Of a stretch of DNA of 6,151 nucleotides, positions 1 to 4,771 are shown piece after piece. The position numbers and the translations under genes are program-made. The stretch is from Elusimicrobiota bacterium (lineage in GTDB: Bacteria > Elusimicrobiota > Elusimicrobia > F11). The stretch lies in assembly GCA_022709485.1 (NCBI GenBank), contig JAKLIS010000091.1, positions 1 to 6,151 on the forward strand, written 5' to 3'. The notes below the pieces were generated by a model. It was not told where the DNA came from and searched no databases. It saw only the letters and a program-made list of their open reading frames with translations. Each line of letters starts with the position of its first letter. Positions within the stretch are counted from its first letter, which is position 1.

Positions 1-492
1 CTGCATGAGTTCTCCGGCGCTGAAATAATCCCGCCGGCTTCTTTTCTGACCGACGGCAAAAAATTGTTCTTGGGCGTTGTCGACCAACTCGTCGGCAGGA
101 AATTTGTCGGTCGTGGCGTCCTGGATAATCTGACGGGCATTCGAGATGAGAGTTCTTAGAAGAGCTTTCTCATGGACAATTCGCGAGTATTGGTCCACAT
201 GGAGGGCGGTAGGAACCCGTTCCACCAATTCAACCAGATGAGCTTTCCCTCCGGCGGCAATAAATGGAGGAGAATTTTGGAGGGCGTCGCCAACGGTGAT
301 GATATCCACCTCCACGTTGGCATTGTAAAGCTTGATGATCGTCTCAAAAATAAGGGAGTGAATTTCTTTATAAAAGTCCGCCGGTTTAAGGAGTTCCAAC
401 ACTTTGACAACCGCGCTTCGTTCAACGAGCATGCTGCCCAAGACGGCCATTTCGGCTTCAACGCTATGTGGGGGGGTAAAATTTTCAGCCAT
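1..492 (-). CDS. dnaB: Replicative DNA helicase DnaB, N-terminal part (cut by window edge)
   Basis: DnaB is the hexameric 5'-3' helicase that unwinds DNA at the replication fork and binds primase through its N-terminal domain. Reading the minus strand from the ATG at 492 gives 164 uninterrupted codons to the window edge. The product starts MAENFTPPHSVEAEMAVLGS, matching the family opening (PPhS-EAE-AVLG-ML). It continues with the helical-hairpin pattern around residues 40-70 (DFYKEIHSLIFETI, then VDIITVGDAL) and a region near 90-120 typical of the DnaB N-terminal domain. The RecA-like ATPase domain, with Walker A and B, lies outside the window. The start is backed by AAGGA six bases upstream. 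The gene follows rplI, its usual neighbour, but a hairpin terminator lies between them, so it probably has its own promoter in the AT-rich stretch 493-609. I saw no frameshift. The family call is secure; intactness beyond base 1 is unknown. Confidence 0.95.
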   Translation of the reverse strand, partial: MAENFTPPHSVEAEMAVLGSMLVERSAVVKVLELLKPADFYKEIHSLIFETIIKLYNANVEVDIITVGDALQNSPPFIAAGGKAHLVELVERVPTALHVDQYSRIVHEKALLRTLISNARQIIQDATTDKFPADELVDNAQEQFFAVGQKRSRRDYFSAGELMQ

Positions 493-609
493 TCTAAATC
501 CTTAAGGGAAATAAATTCGAATGAGGCCTCACTTTTAATAAAAACAGGGTTTAAAAAAGTATTAAATTTAAATTTGTTGAAGGCCGTTTTCCTTCGATGC
601 GCACAAAAG
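493..609. other. AT-rich spacer upstream of dnaB
   Basis: This non-coding stretch between the rplI terminator and the dnaB start is much richer in A+T than its surroundings. It contains the palindrome AAATTTAAATTT (564-575), a short palindrome TGAGGCCTCA (523-532) and a small hairpin (579-583 with 591-595). It is where a dnaB promoter would be expected, but I could not settle on one convincing -35/-10 pair, so none is called. Confidence 0.4.
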
Positions 610-648
610 AAAAGGCCGCTAGATTTTAAATGATCTGCGGCCTTTTTT
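610..648 (-). terminator. Intrinsic terminator after rplI
   Basis: GGCCGC (614-619) pairs with GCGGCC (637-642). The stem continues inward with AGAT/ATCT around an 8-base loop and one bulged base (620). An A-run and a T-run flank the stem, so both strands look terminator-like: the minus transcript continues TTTTCTTTT and the plus strand ends in TTTTTT. It sits 24 bases past the rplI stop and would end the rpsF-ssb-rpsR-rplI transcript before dnaB. Confidence 0.8.
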
Positions 649-672
649 GGGAAATAAAATGGGTCTTGGGAC

Positions 673-1224
673 CTATTCTTCCGCTTCCTTAAACTCTGCC
701 GATTGTTTGGCTTCCATCTCCGTCTGTTCTGTCTGCTCTGTCCCTTCTGGCGCGACCACAACGTCTTCTTTCTTAACTTGGCCAATGACTTTCACGGGGA
801 TATCCACAACCACTTTGGAGTGAACTCGAACGCGAACAACGTGGTCACCCAGAGACTTTAACGGTCCATGCATTAAAATGGATTTTTTCTCAACAGCAGC
901 GCCTTGTCTGGCCAATTCTTCAGAAATGTCTTTGGGAGTGACCGATCCGTAAAGTTTCCCCCCTTGTCCGACAAAACGTTCAAAAACCAATCCCACCTTG
1001 GAAAGCTTCTCCGCGATTGTCTGGGCGCTGGCGAGATGCTTTTCTCTTAATGTGGTGATTTTGCCTTTTTGGCGCTCGGCTCTTTTTACGGCGTTTGCGG
1101 TGGCATAAACAGCCATTTTTCTCGGAAGAAGATAATTCCGGGCATAGCCGTCTTTCACCTTTTTTTGCTCGCCAATCTGGCCGAGCCCCGGAACATCCGC
1201 TAACAAAATTACGTCTTGCGACAC
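673..1224 (-). CDS. rplI: 50S ribosomal protein L9 with acidic C-terminal tail
   Basis: L9 binds 23S rRNA near the base of the L1 stalk and spans the outside of the large subunit. The product is 183 aa, against about 148 for typical L9. Residues 1-45 match the N-terminal RNA-binding domain (VPGLGQIGEQKKVKDGYARN, then YLLPRKMA), though a glycine common in the family signature is Met37 here. Residues 46-75 form the connecting helix, and 83-148 the C-terminal domain with GKLYGSVTPKDI. Residues 149-183 are an added Glu/Thr/Gln-rich tail. The start is GTG at 1224: GGAGGT (1231-1236) lies six bases upstream and no in-frame ATG fits better. The gap to rpsR is 18 nt, so it is the last gene of the ribosomal operon before the terminator. 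The call is secure; only the role of the tail is unknown. Confidence 0.96.
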   Translation of the reverse strand: MSQDVILLADVPGLGQIGEQKKVKDGYARNYLLPRKMAVYATANAVKRAERQKGKITTLREKHLASAQTIAEKLSKVGLVFERFVGQGGKLYGSVTPKDISEELARQGAAVEKKSILMHGPLKSLGDHVVRVRVHSKVVVDIPVKVIGQVKKEDVVVAPEGTEQTEQTEMEAKQSAEFKEAEE

Positions 1225-1242
1225 GATCGAACCTCCGAAGAA

Positions 1243-1605
1243 TTAAAAATGAGGAGCGTACGGAAGAAGAGCCATATTGCGGGCTCTTTTCACGGCTTGC
1301 GTCAGCTTTCGCTGACAGGTAGCGCAGGTTCCGGTGGACCGGCCTGACAACACTTTGCCTCTTTCGGTGACAAAATTTCTAAGGGTATTAATGGCTTTCC
1401 AATCTATATACCCGTTTCTTTCAGTGCAAATACGACATTTCCGACGATGCATGAGGGGCCGTTTCTTGCCGCCGGGACCGTATGGCCGGGGCCCATGGCC
1501 ATGGGAAGAGTGTCCCCCATGAGAAGGGCCGCCGTGGTGCGGGGCACTCCCGTGAGCCGGTCTATCATCCGAGGATGCGGGTTTAGCTTTCACTTCTTCC
1601 GACAT
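1243..1605 (-). CDS. rpsR: 30S ribosomal protein S18, zinc-ribbon type, with His/Gly-rich N-terminal extension
   Basis: S18 binds 16S rRNA in the platform of the small subunit as a heterodimer with S6, encoded two genes upstream. The product is 120 aa, against roughly 75-90 in most bacteria. Residues 49-120 are the family core (KRPLMHRRKCRIC, DWKAINTLRNFV, GKVLSGRSTGTCATCQRK, RARNMALLPY). Cys57, Cys60, Cys94 and Cys97 form two CxxC pairs, the metal-binding version of S18; many bacterial S18 proteins have lost these cysteines. Residues 1-48 are an extra segment: seven histidines lie between 18 and 37 among Gly, Ser and Pro. The ATG overlaps the ssb stop by one base (TAATG), and GGAGGT (1615-1620) inside the last ssb codons is its ribosome-binding site, nine bases away. 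The tail lies in the same open frame behind this strong start, so it is probably translated. Confidence 0.96.
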   Translation of the reverse strand: MSEEVKAKPASSDDRPAHGSAPHHGGPSHGGHSSHGHGPRPYGPGGKKRPLMHRRKCRICTERNGYIDWKAINTLRNFVTERGKVLSGRSTGTCATCQRKLTQAVKRARNMALLPYAPHF

Positions 1606-2078
1606 TAAAAGGGAACCTCCTCATCATCAACTTGGGGAACTTCTTCCACTGGACCGCCAACGGCAACAGGAACGCGGTCCACGGAGGGCTCAGCGGCAAC
1701 TGGAGAACCAGCTCCGGCGCCTTCGCCCATTGATTCAAGAAATTGAATTCGATTGATTTCGACTTCCAAATCCGTGCGTTTCTGGCCTTCTTTTGTTTGC
1801 CATTCACGGGATTTTAAACGTCCTTCAACAAAAACGGGGCTGCCTTTTCTCAATCTTTGTCCACACCGCTCCGCCGATTCTCTCCACACATTACATGGAA
1901 CAAACGCCACTTCTTCTCTCCATTCATTGGAGTTTCTGTCTTTAAACCGCCTTGAAACGGCCAATCTAAAATGACAGACGGGTGTTCCTTGAGCGGTATA
2001 CCTTACTTCTGGGTCTCTTGTTAAGCGGCCCACCATCTTTACGTCGTTTAAACTATGCAGTCTGAGTGCCATTGCCAT
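1605..2078 (-). CDS. ssb: Single-stranded DNA-binding protein
   Basis: SSB coats single-stranded DNA during replication, repair and recombination and recruits partner proteins through its C-terminal tip. The product is 157 aa, normal for bacterial SSB. Residues 8-115 form the OB fold (DVKMVGRLTRDPEVRYTAQG, HFRLAVSRRF, VAFVPCNVW, KGSPVFVEGRL, FLE) with Trp53, Trp65 and Trp93, some of which probably stack on bases. Residues 116-149 are a Gly/Ala/Pro/Val-rich linker, followed by the acidic tip DDEEVPF, the partner-binding signature. ATG at 2078 is chosen because AAGGAGG (2088-2094) lies nine bases upstream; a second in-frame ATG at 2072 is too far. That Shine-Dalgarno overlaps the rpsF stop codon (TAAGGAGG). 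The position between rpsF and rpsR is the standard bacterial arrangement and marks it as the housekeeping SSB. Confidence 0.97.
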   Translation of the reverse strand: MAMALRLHSLNDVKMVGRLTRDPEVRYTAQGTPVCHFRLAVSRRFKDRNSNEWREEVAFVPCNVWRESAERCGQRLRKGSPVFVEGRLKSREWQTKEGQKRTDLEVEINRIQFLESMGEGAGAGSPVAAEPSVDRVPVAVGGPVEEVPQVDDEEVPF

Positions 2079-2092
2079 TTTTGTGTCCCTCC

Positions 2093-2545
2093 TTATTTTG
2101 TTGAGGGAATTTCTTTAGACTTGGGGGCCTGAGGAGCGGCGGCTGGGGCCTCGCCTTTGTCCGCAGGTGCATTTCCACTGGAACCGGCGGTTCTGGCGCT
2201 AATGGCCGCTTGAGCGGCTTGCGCGGCCAGCGCCGCTTTTTCATCTTTTCTCACAATCAGATGACGAATCACCTTGTCGGTCACGCGGAAAAAATTGGTC
2301 AAAACAGCGGCGCAGGAGTTACTGCCCGCAAAATCAGCATAAAGATAAATCCCTTCCCGGTGTCTTTTGATCGGATATGAAAGGCGGCGTCTTCCCCAGT
2401 TCTGAACACTTGTGACGGAAGCGCCCGCTTCAACCAGAGTTTTTTTCAATTTTTCCATAATGCCATCAATATCTTTCTGAGGGATATCGGCGGGGCAAAT
2501 AAACATCGCCTCGTATGGAAGGGGTTTAACATTTTCATTTGACAT
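2093..2545 (-). CDS. rpsF: 30S ribosomal protein S6 with Ala/Pro-rich C-terminal tail
   Basis: S6 pairs with S18 on the platform of the small ribosomal subunit. The product is 150 aa; the ferredoxin-like S6 core needs about 95. Residues 10-103 are that core: PYEAMFICPADI, the helix near 24-41, the hallmark WGRRRLSYPIK (50-60), EGIYLYADF (64-72), and a second helix leading to DKVIRHLIVRKDE. Residues 104-150 are a low-complexity Ala/Pro/Ser tail ending IPSTK, probably disordered. The start at 2545 is supported by GGAG about nine bases upstream. It is the first gene of the rpsF-ssb-rpsR-rplI unit, behind a promoter and structured leader, and lies 14 nt from ssb. Regulation by the S6:S18 complex binding the leader is known in many bacteria and plausible here. 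Confidence 0.96.
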   Translation of the reverse strand: MSNENVKPLPYEAMFICPADIPQKDIDGIMEKLKKTLVEAGASVTSVQNWGRRRLSYPIKRHREGIYLYADFAGSNSCAAVLTNFFRVTDKVIRHLIVRKDEKAALAAQAAQAAISARTAGSSGNAPADKGEAPAAAPQAPKSKEIPSTK

Positions 2546-2564
2546 AAATTCGTTTCTCCATAAA

Positions 2565-2599
2565 AAATCCGCCGGTCATCCGTTGGTCCGAAGGGATTT
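2565..2599 (-). promoter_or_regulatory. rpsF leader hairpin, candidate S6:S18 autoregulatory site
   Basis: In the minus-strand leader, AAATCC (2594-2599) pairs with GGATTT (2565-2570). Inside is a small asymmetric internal loop, then UCGG/CCGG (2588-2591 with 2572-2575) and a 12-base loop. The 3' arm runs into six U (2562-2567), followed directly by the rpsF Shine-Dalgarno. An mRNA structure with a conserved CCG bound by S6:S18 is known upstream of rpsF in many bacteria. A CCG is present here at the inner stem, but I cannot confirm a match to the published motif. Confidence 0.4.
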
Positions 2600-2641
2600 G
2601 CTGCTTTGGTCAACCAGGGCAGGTTTAAAAAACAGGGCCAG

Positions 2642-2671
2642 TTTATAGCATAAGGCTCCCCCCGATGGCAA
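2642..2671 (-). promoter_or_regulatory. Probable sigma70-type promoter for the rpsF operon
   Basis: The minus strand reads TTGCCA (2666-2671), 18 bases, then TATAAA (2642-2647), with TG one base before the -10, making it an extended -10. Transcription would start near 2635 and give a leader of about 90 nt. The -35 overlaps a spaced inverted repeat, TGGCA/TGCCA (2666-2670 and 2685-2689), which might be an operator or chance. Confidence 0.55.
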
Positions 2672-2721
2672 CGGTAAATTTTTCTGCCAATGAGCTGGAG
2701 AAATATCTTTTATCGGGGTCT

Positions 2722-2797
2722 AAAAAAACCCTCTGAGATAAATGCTTGATGGAAGAAATGGGAAATTCAATTACCCATGAGAAAGGAGAGGTTTTTT
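2722..2797 (-). terminator. Possible composite terminator after mdh
   Basis: On the minus strand AAAAAACCTCT (2787-2797) can pair with AGAGG-G-TTTTTT (2723-2734) with one bulged G, closing an inner hairpin ATGGG/CCCAT (2758-2762 with 2774-2778). The outer arm ends in seven U. It begins 36 bases past the mdh stop. The large enclosed loop (52 nt) and A/U-rich outer stem make this a moderate rather than strong call. Confidence 0.4.
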
Positions 2798-2832
2798 AAA
2801 GACGTTGATAATCATCGATTTATACTCATCGC

Positions 2833-3780
2833 CTATTTCGTCAGCTTCCCATCCAGAACTTTGAGAAGGGATTGGACGGAGTCGACTGATGTTTTAAAAG
2901 CCTTCTCTTCATCTGATGTGAGTTTCAATATCACCACTTCTTCAAGACCCCGCGCTCCCAATTTAACCGGCACCCCGACAAAAAGTCCCTTCACCCCATA
3001 TTCTCCCTGCAAAAGAGCCGCGCACGGAAGAATTTTTTTGTTGTCTAAGAGAATGGCCTCGACCATTTCTGCCGCGGAAGCCGAGGGCGCATAAAACGCG
3101 GAACCTGTTTCGAGAAGTTTAACGATTTCAGCGCCTCCATCCCGCGTCCGCTGAATAATTTTTTCGAGACGGTCTTTGGGGAGAAGCTCAACAATAGAAA
3201 CCCCCGAGACTGTTGAATAACGGGGAAGAGGAACCATGCTATCACCGTGACCGCCCAACACGCAGGCATGGACATTATTGATGGAGACATTAAGCTCTTG
3301 GGCTAAGAAGGTCCGCATGCGGGCCGAATCAAGCACGCCGGCCATACCCAGAACCCGCTCTCGTGGAAAGCCTGTGACCCGCTGGACCACGGCGCACATG
3401 GCATCCAGCGGATTACTGATGACAATGACAATCGACTGAGGGGCCTTTGCCTTCACTTGGACCGCAACACTCGAAACAATCTTTGCGTTGATAAGAAGCA
3501 GATCGTCCCTGGACATCCCGGGCTTCCGGGGCACGCCCGCCGTGATAACCACCACGTCCGATCCTTGGGCGAGATTCCAGTCACTTCCACCCACAATATC
3601 GCCGTCAAATCCGAAAATAGCCCCTGACTGTTTCATGTCTAAGGCCTTACCGGCCGGCATTCCCTTGGTTTCGGGGATGTCCAATAACACCACGTCTGAT
3701 AAATTCATCCGGGCCAGCGTCCACGCCAGGCTCGCCCCGACATTTCCCGCTCCCACCACTGTTACTTTTTTTCGAGACAT
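2833..3780 (-). CDS. mdh: Malate dehydrogenase (LDH-like, NAD-dependent)
   Basis: This enzyme interconverts malate and oxaloacetate with NAD in the citric acid cycle, in the cytoplasm. The product is 315 aa, the normal length for the lactate-dehydrogenase-like MDH group. Visible landmarks are the Rossmann loop GAGNVG (10-15), Asp34 at the end of the second strand (VLLDI, favouring NAD), and [13 protein letters not shown] (81-93). In that segment Arg85 is the residue that selects malate over lactate (Gln in LDH), with Arg91 also binding substrate. Further on are SNPLDAM (122-128), the catalytic pair Asp151 (GVLDSAR) and His178 ([10 protein letters not shown]), and Arg154. The start is ATG at 3780, with AGGGG seven bases upstream. 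The open frame runs eight codons further to a TTG at 3804, but that overlaps the upstream gene and lacks its own ribosome-binding site. It follows the secreted-protein gene by 16 nt, so the two are probably co-transcribed. Confidence 0.95.
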   Translation of the reverse strand: MSRKKVTVVGAGNVGASLAWTLARMNLSDVVLLDIPETKGMPAGKALDMKQSGAIFGFDGDIVGGSDWNLAQGSDVVVITAGVPRKPGMSRDDLLLINAKIVSSVAVQVKAKAPQSIVIVISNPLDAMCAVVQRVTGFPRERVLGMAGVLDSARMRTFLAQELNVSINNVHACVLGGHGDSMVPLPRYSTVSGVSIVELLPKDRLEKIIQRTRDGGAEIVKLLETGSAFYAPSASAAEMVEAILLDNKKILPCAALLQGEYGVKGLFVGVPVKLGARGLEEVVILKLTSDEEKAFKTSVDSVQSLLKVLDGKLTK

Positions 3781-3796
3781 TCTTTTTCCCCTTTGA

Positions 3797-4585
3797 TCAT
3801 TCAAATCTAATCTTTATTTTCTTTTCCCAATCTTCTTGTTTCGTTTTGACGAGAACGGTCCACTCAGTCTGTTCTGATTTAATGCCGCTAAGTTCCAAAG
3901 AAAATTTCAAAGAATCTCCCGGTCCCATCGGCGAAAACATCATTTGCTGCCCAAAATGGAAAGTGCTTTTCGGAACCCGCGTCAAAGTTTTAGATTCCCC
4001 TTTTTTCCAAAATAAGTGAGCGGGTTCTGCCTGGATATCGACCTCCACCTTCCACGCCGTTGGGGTGCTGAGCTTTACGAGCTCTAACTTTGCGGCAGAC
4101 TCACGTCGAAATTTTTTTAGAACCACCGGTTCTTCACCGACTTCCATGCCATCAATTTTTAATTGGAAAGGGATGGTGGAAATTTGGACAGAGGATTTGG
4201 CCGCGGGAGAAAACCCCAGGTCGGACCTGAGCTCAATTTGACTTGGGAGAAACCCTTGGATTCCGGCCACTTTTTTTTGATGAATTTTCAGAAGATCTCC
4301 GCTTGTGATGGCGTCTCCCGCGCGAAGAAGCGCCACGTCGAGTTCGTTATCTAACCGGATAAGGGTTCCACGGCTCAAATCGCCGGTAAAAAATCCAAGA
4401 ATTAAATCTTTGGCAGCCCCATCCACTTGGCTCGCGGGAACCAAAACCCCGTCATCGGACAAAATCCCAAGGACAAATTTTCCCGACCGCAAACCGCTTT
4501 CGTCCGGGTAAACAAGCACCGGCGCCGCCACCGCGGCCGACGCCAAGGCGCTTATTCCCATAATAATGAGGATGAGCTTCTTCAT
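3797..4585 (-). CDS. Secreted protein of unknown function
   Basis: I do not recognise this 262-aa protein. Residues 1-20 are a classic signal peptide: MKK, then hydrophobic [13 protein letters not shown], then an AVA signal-peptidase I site with probable cleavage before Ala21. The mature protein (about 242 aa) has no cysteine, so it is neither a lipoprotein nor disulfide-bonded. Beyond the signal it has no membrane segment, and it alternates hydrophobic and polar residues in a way that suggests beta structure, especially 130-262 ([43 protein letters not shown]). It is likely periplasmic or exported. The ATG at 4585 has no Shine-Dalgarno sequence: the preceding bases are ACCCCCCT, which can pair with an upstream G-run. 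The signal peptide nonetheless argues for this start. It precedes mdh by 16 nt, but nothing in it suggests a metabolic role. Confidence 0.85.
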   Translation of the reverse strand: MKKLILIIMGISALASAAVAAPVLVYPDESGLRSGKFVLGILSDDGVLVPASQVDGAAKDLILGFFTGDLSRGTLIRLDNELDVALLRAGDAITSGDLLKIHQKKVAGIQGFLPSQIELRSDLGFSPAAKSSVQISTIPFQLKIDGMEVGEEPVVLKKFRRESAAKLELVKLSTPTAWKVEVDIQAEPAHLFWKKGESKTLTRVPKSTFHFGQQMMFSPMGPGDSLKFSLELSGIKSEQTEWTVLVKTKQEDWEKKIKIRFE

Positions 4586-4647
4586 AGGGGGGTAAGTTTG
4601 TCAAAAAAGAAGGGGAGGCCCAAGAAAGAAATTACCCCCCCTTGGGC
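4586..4647 (-). promoter_or_regulatory. Leader with a G-run that has three competing pairings
   Basis: A run of seven G on the minus strand (4635-4641) can pair three ways. With CCTCCCCTT (4610-4618) it makes a terminator. With ACCCCCC just before the start codon it makes a nine-base-pair stem, TTACCCCCC/GGGGGGTAA (4586-4595 region with 4632-4640). Its first base also takes part in GCCCAAG/CTTGGGC (4641-4647 with 4618-4624). These overlap and exclude one another, as in attenuators, but no known riboswitch class was recognised. Confidence 0.35.
4602..4643 (-). terminator. Intrinsic terminator after the TPR gene, or attenuator of the secreted-protein gene
   Basis: On the minus strand AAGGGGGGG (4635-4643) pairs with CCTCCCCTT (4610-4618): nine base pairs including one G-U, a 16-base loop, then C and six U (4603-4608). 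The shape is that of a Rho-independent terminator. Its U-run ends 17 nt before the ATG of the next gene, leaving no room for a promoter in between. Confidence 0.6.
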
Positions 4648-4658
4648 TTATGTGCTCC

Positions 4659-4760
4659 CGTCCTTCTGTGCTTCAGTTAAAAAAACGTTTCAAAAAGAAG
4701 GATGGGGCAACTGAAGCATTAAAGAACTGAAGCACCGAAGCACAAAAGAACAGAAGCACT
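4659..4760. repeat. Degenerate 8-bp tandem repeats with a facing inverted copy
   Basis: From 4713 to 4760 the plus strand is six consecutive octamers of two related kinds: GAAGCATT, AAAGAACT, GAAGCACC, GAAGCACA, AAAGAACA, GAAGCACT. At 4663-4678 the same motif occurs in the opposite direction. CTTCTGTGCTTCAGTT matches the reverse complement of 4725-4740 at 15 of 16 bases, and TGCTTCAGTT is a perfect 10-base match to 4709-4718. The element could fold into a long hairpin on either strand. It fills most of the gap after the TPR gene and has no U-run to make it a terminator. Confidence 0.75.
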
Positions 4761-4771
4761 GCTAAAGATTT

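Noticed and set aside
172..633. 153-codon plus-strand open frame
   Set aside because: It lies antisense over dnaB, whose minus-strand frame is clearly the family protein, and it runs on through the rplI terminator. Its product looks like no known protein.
156..785. 209-codon minus-strand open frame
   Set aside because: It overlaps dnaB, the terminator and the end of rplI in another frame. Lys/Arg/Trp-rich composition is typical of a shadow frame.
2641..2680. H-type or other pseudoknot in the leaders, including the G-run at 4635
   Set aside because: For the 4610-4647 stems, the connecting loops would have zero bases across full helices, which is not feasible; nothing better was found at 2641-2680.
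2717..2731. GGG/CCC mini-hairpin around the A-run as a terminator
   Set aside because: Only three to four pairs with an A/T loop; the longer pairing with 2787-2797 explains the U-run better.
2777..3094. 105-codon plus-strand open frame
   Set aside because: It is antisense to the end of mdh and covers the likely mdh terminator; no family resemblance.
3781..3804. Eight-codon N-terminal extension of mdh starting at TTG
   Set aside because: It overlaps the upstream stop codon, has no ribosome-binding site, and the ATG at 3780 has a good AGGGG at the right distance and gives the usual family start.
4599..4604. TTGACA on the minus strand, a perfect -35 box
   Set aside because: No acceptable -10 lies 16-19 bases downstream; that region is inside the secreted-protein gene and GC-rich. 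It also overlaps the U-run of the terminator.
4713..4760. CRISPR array
   Set aside because: Units are 8 bp with no spacers; this is a short tandem repeat.
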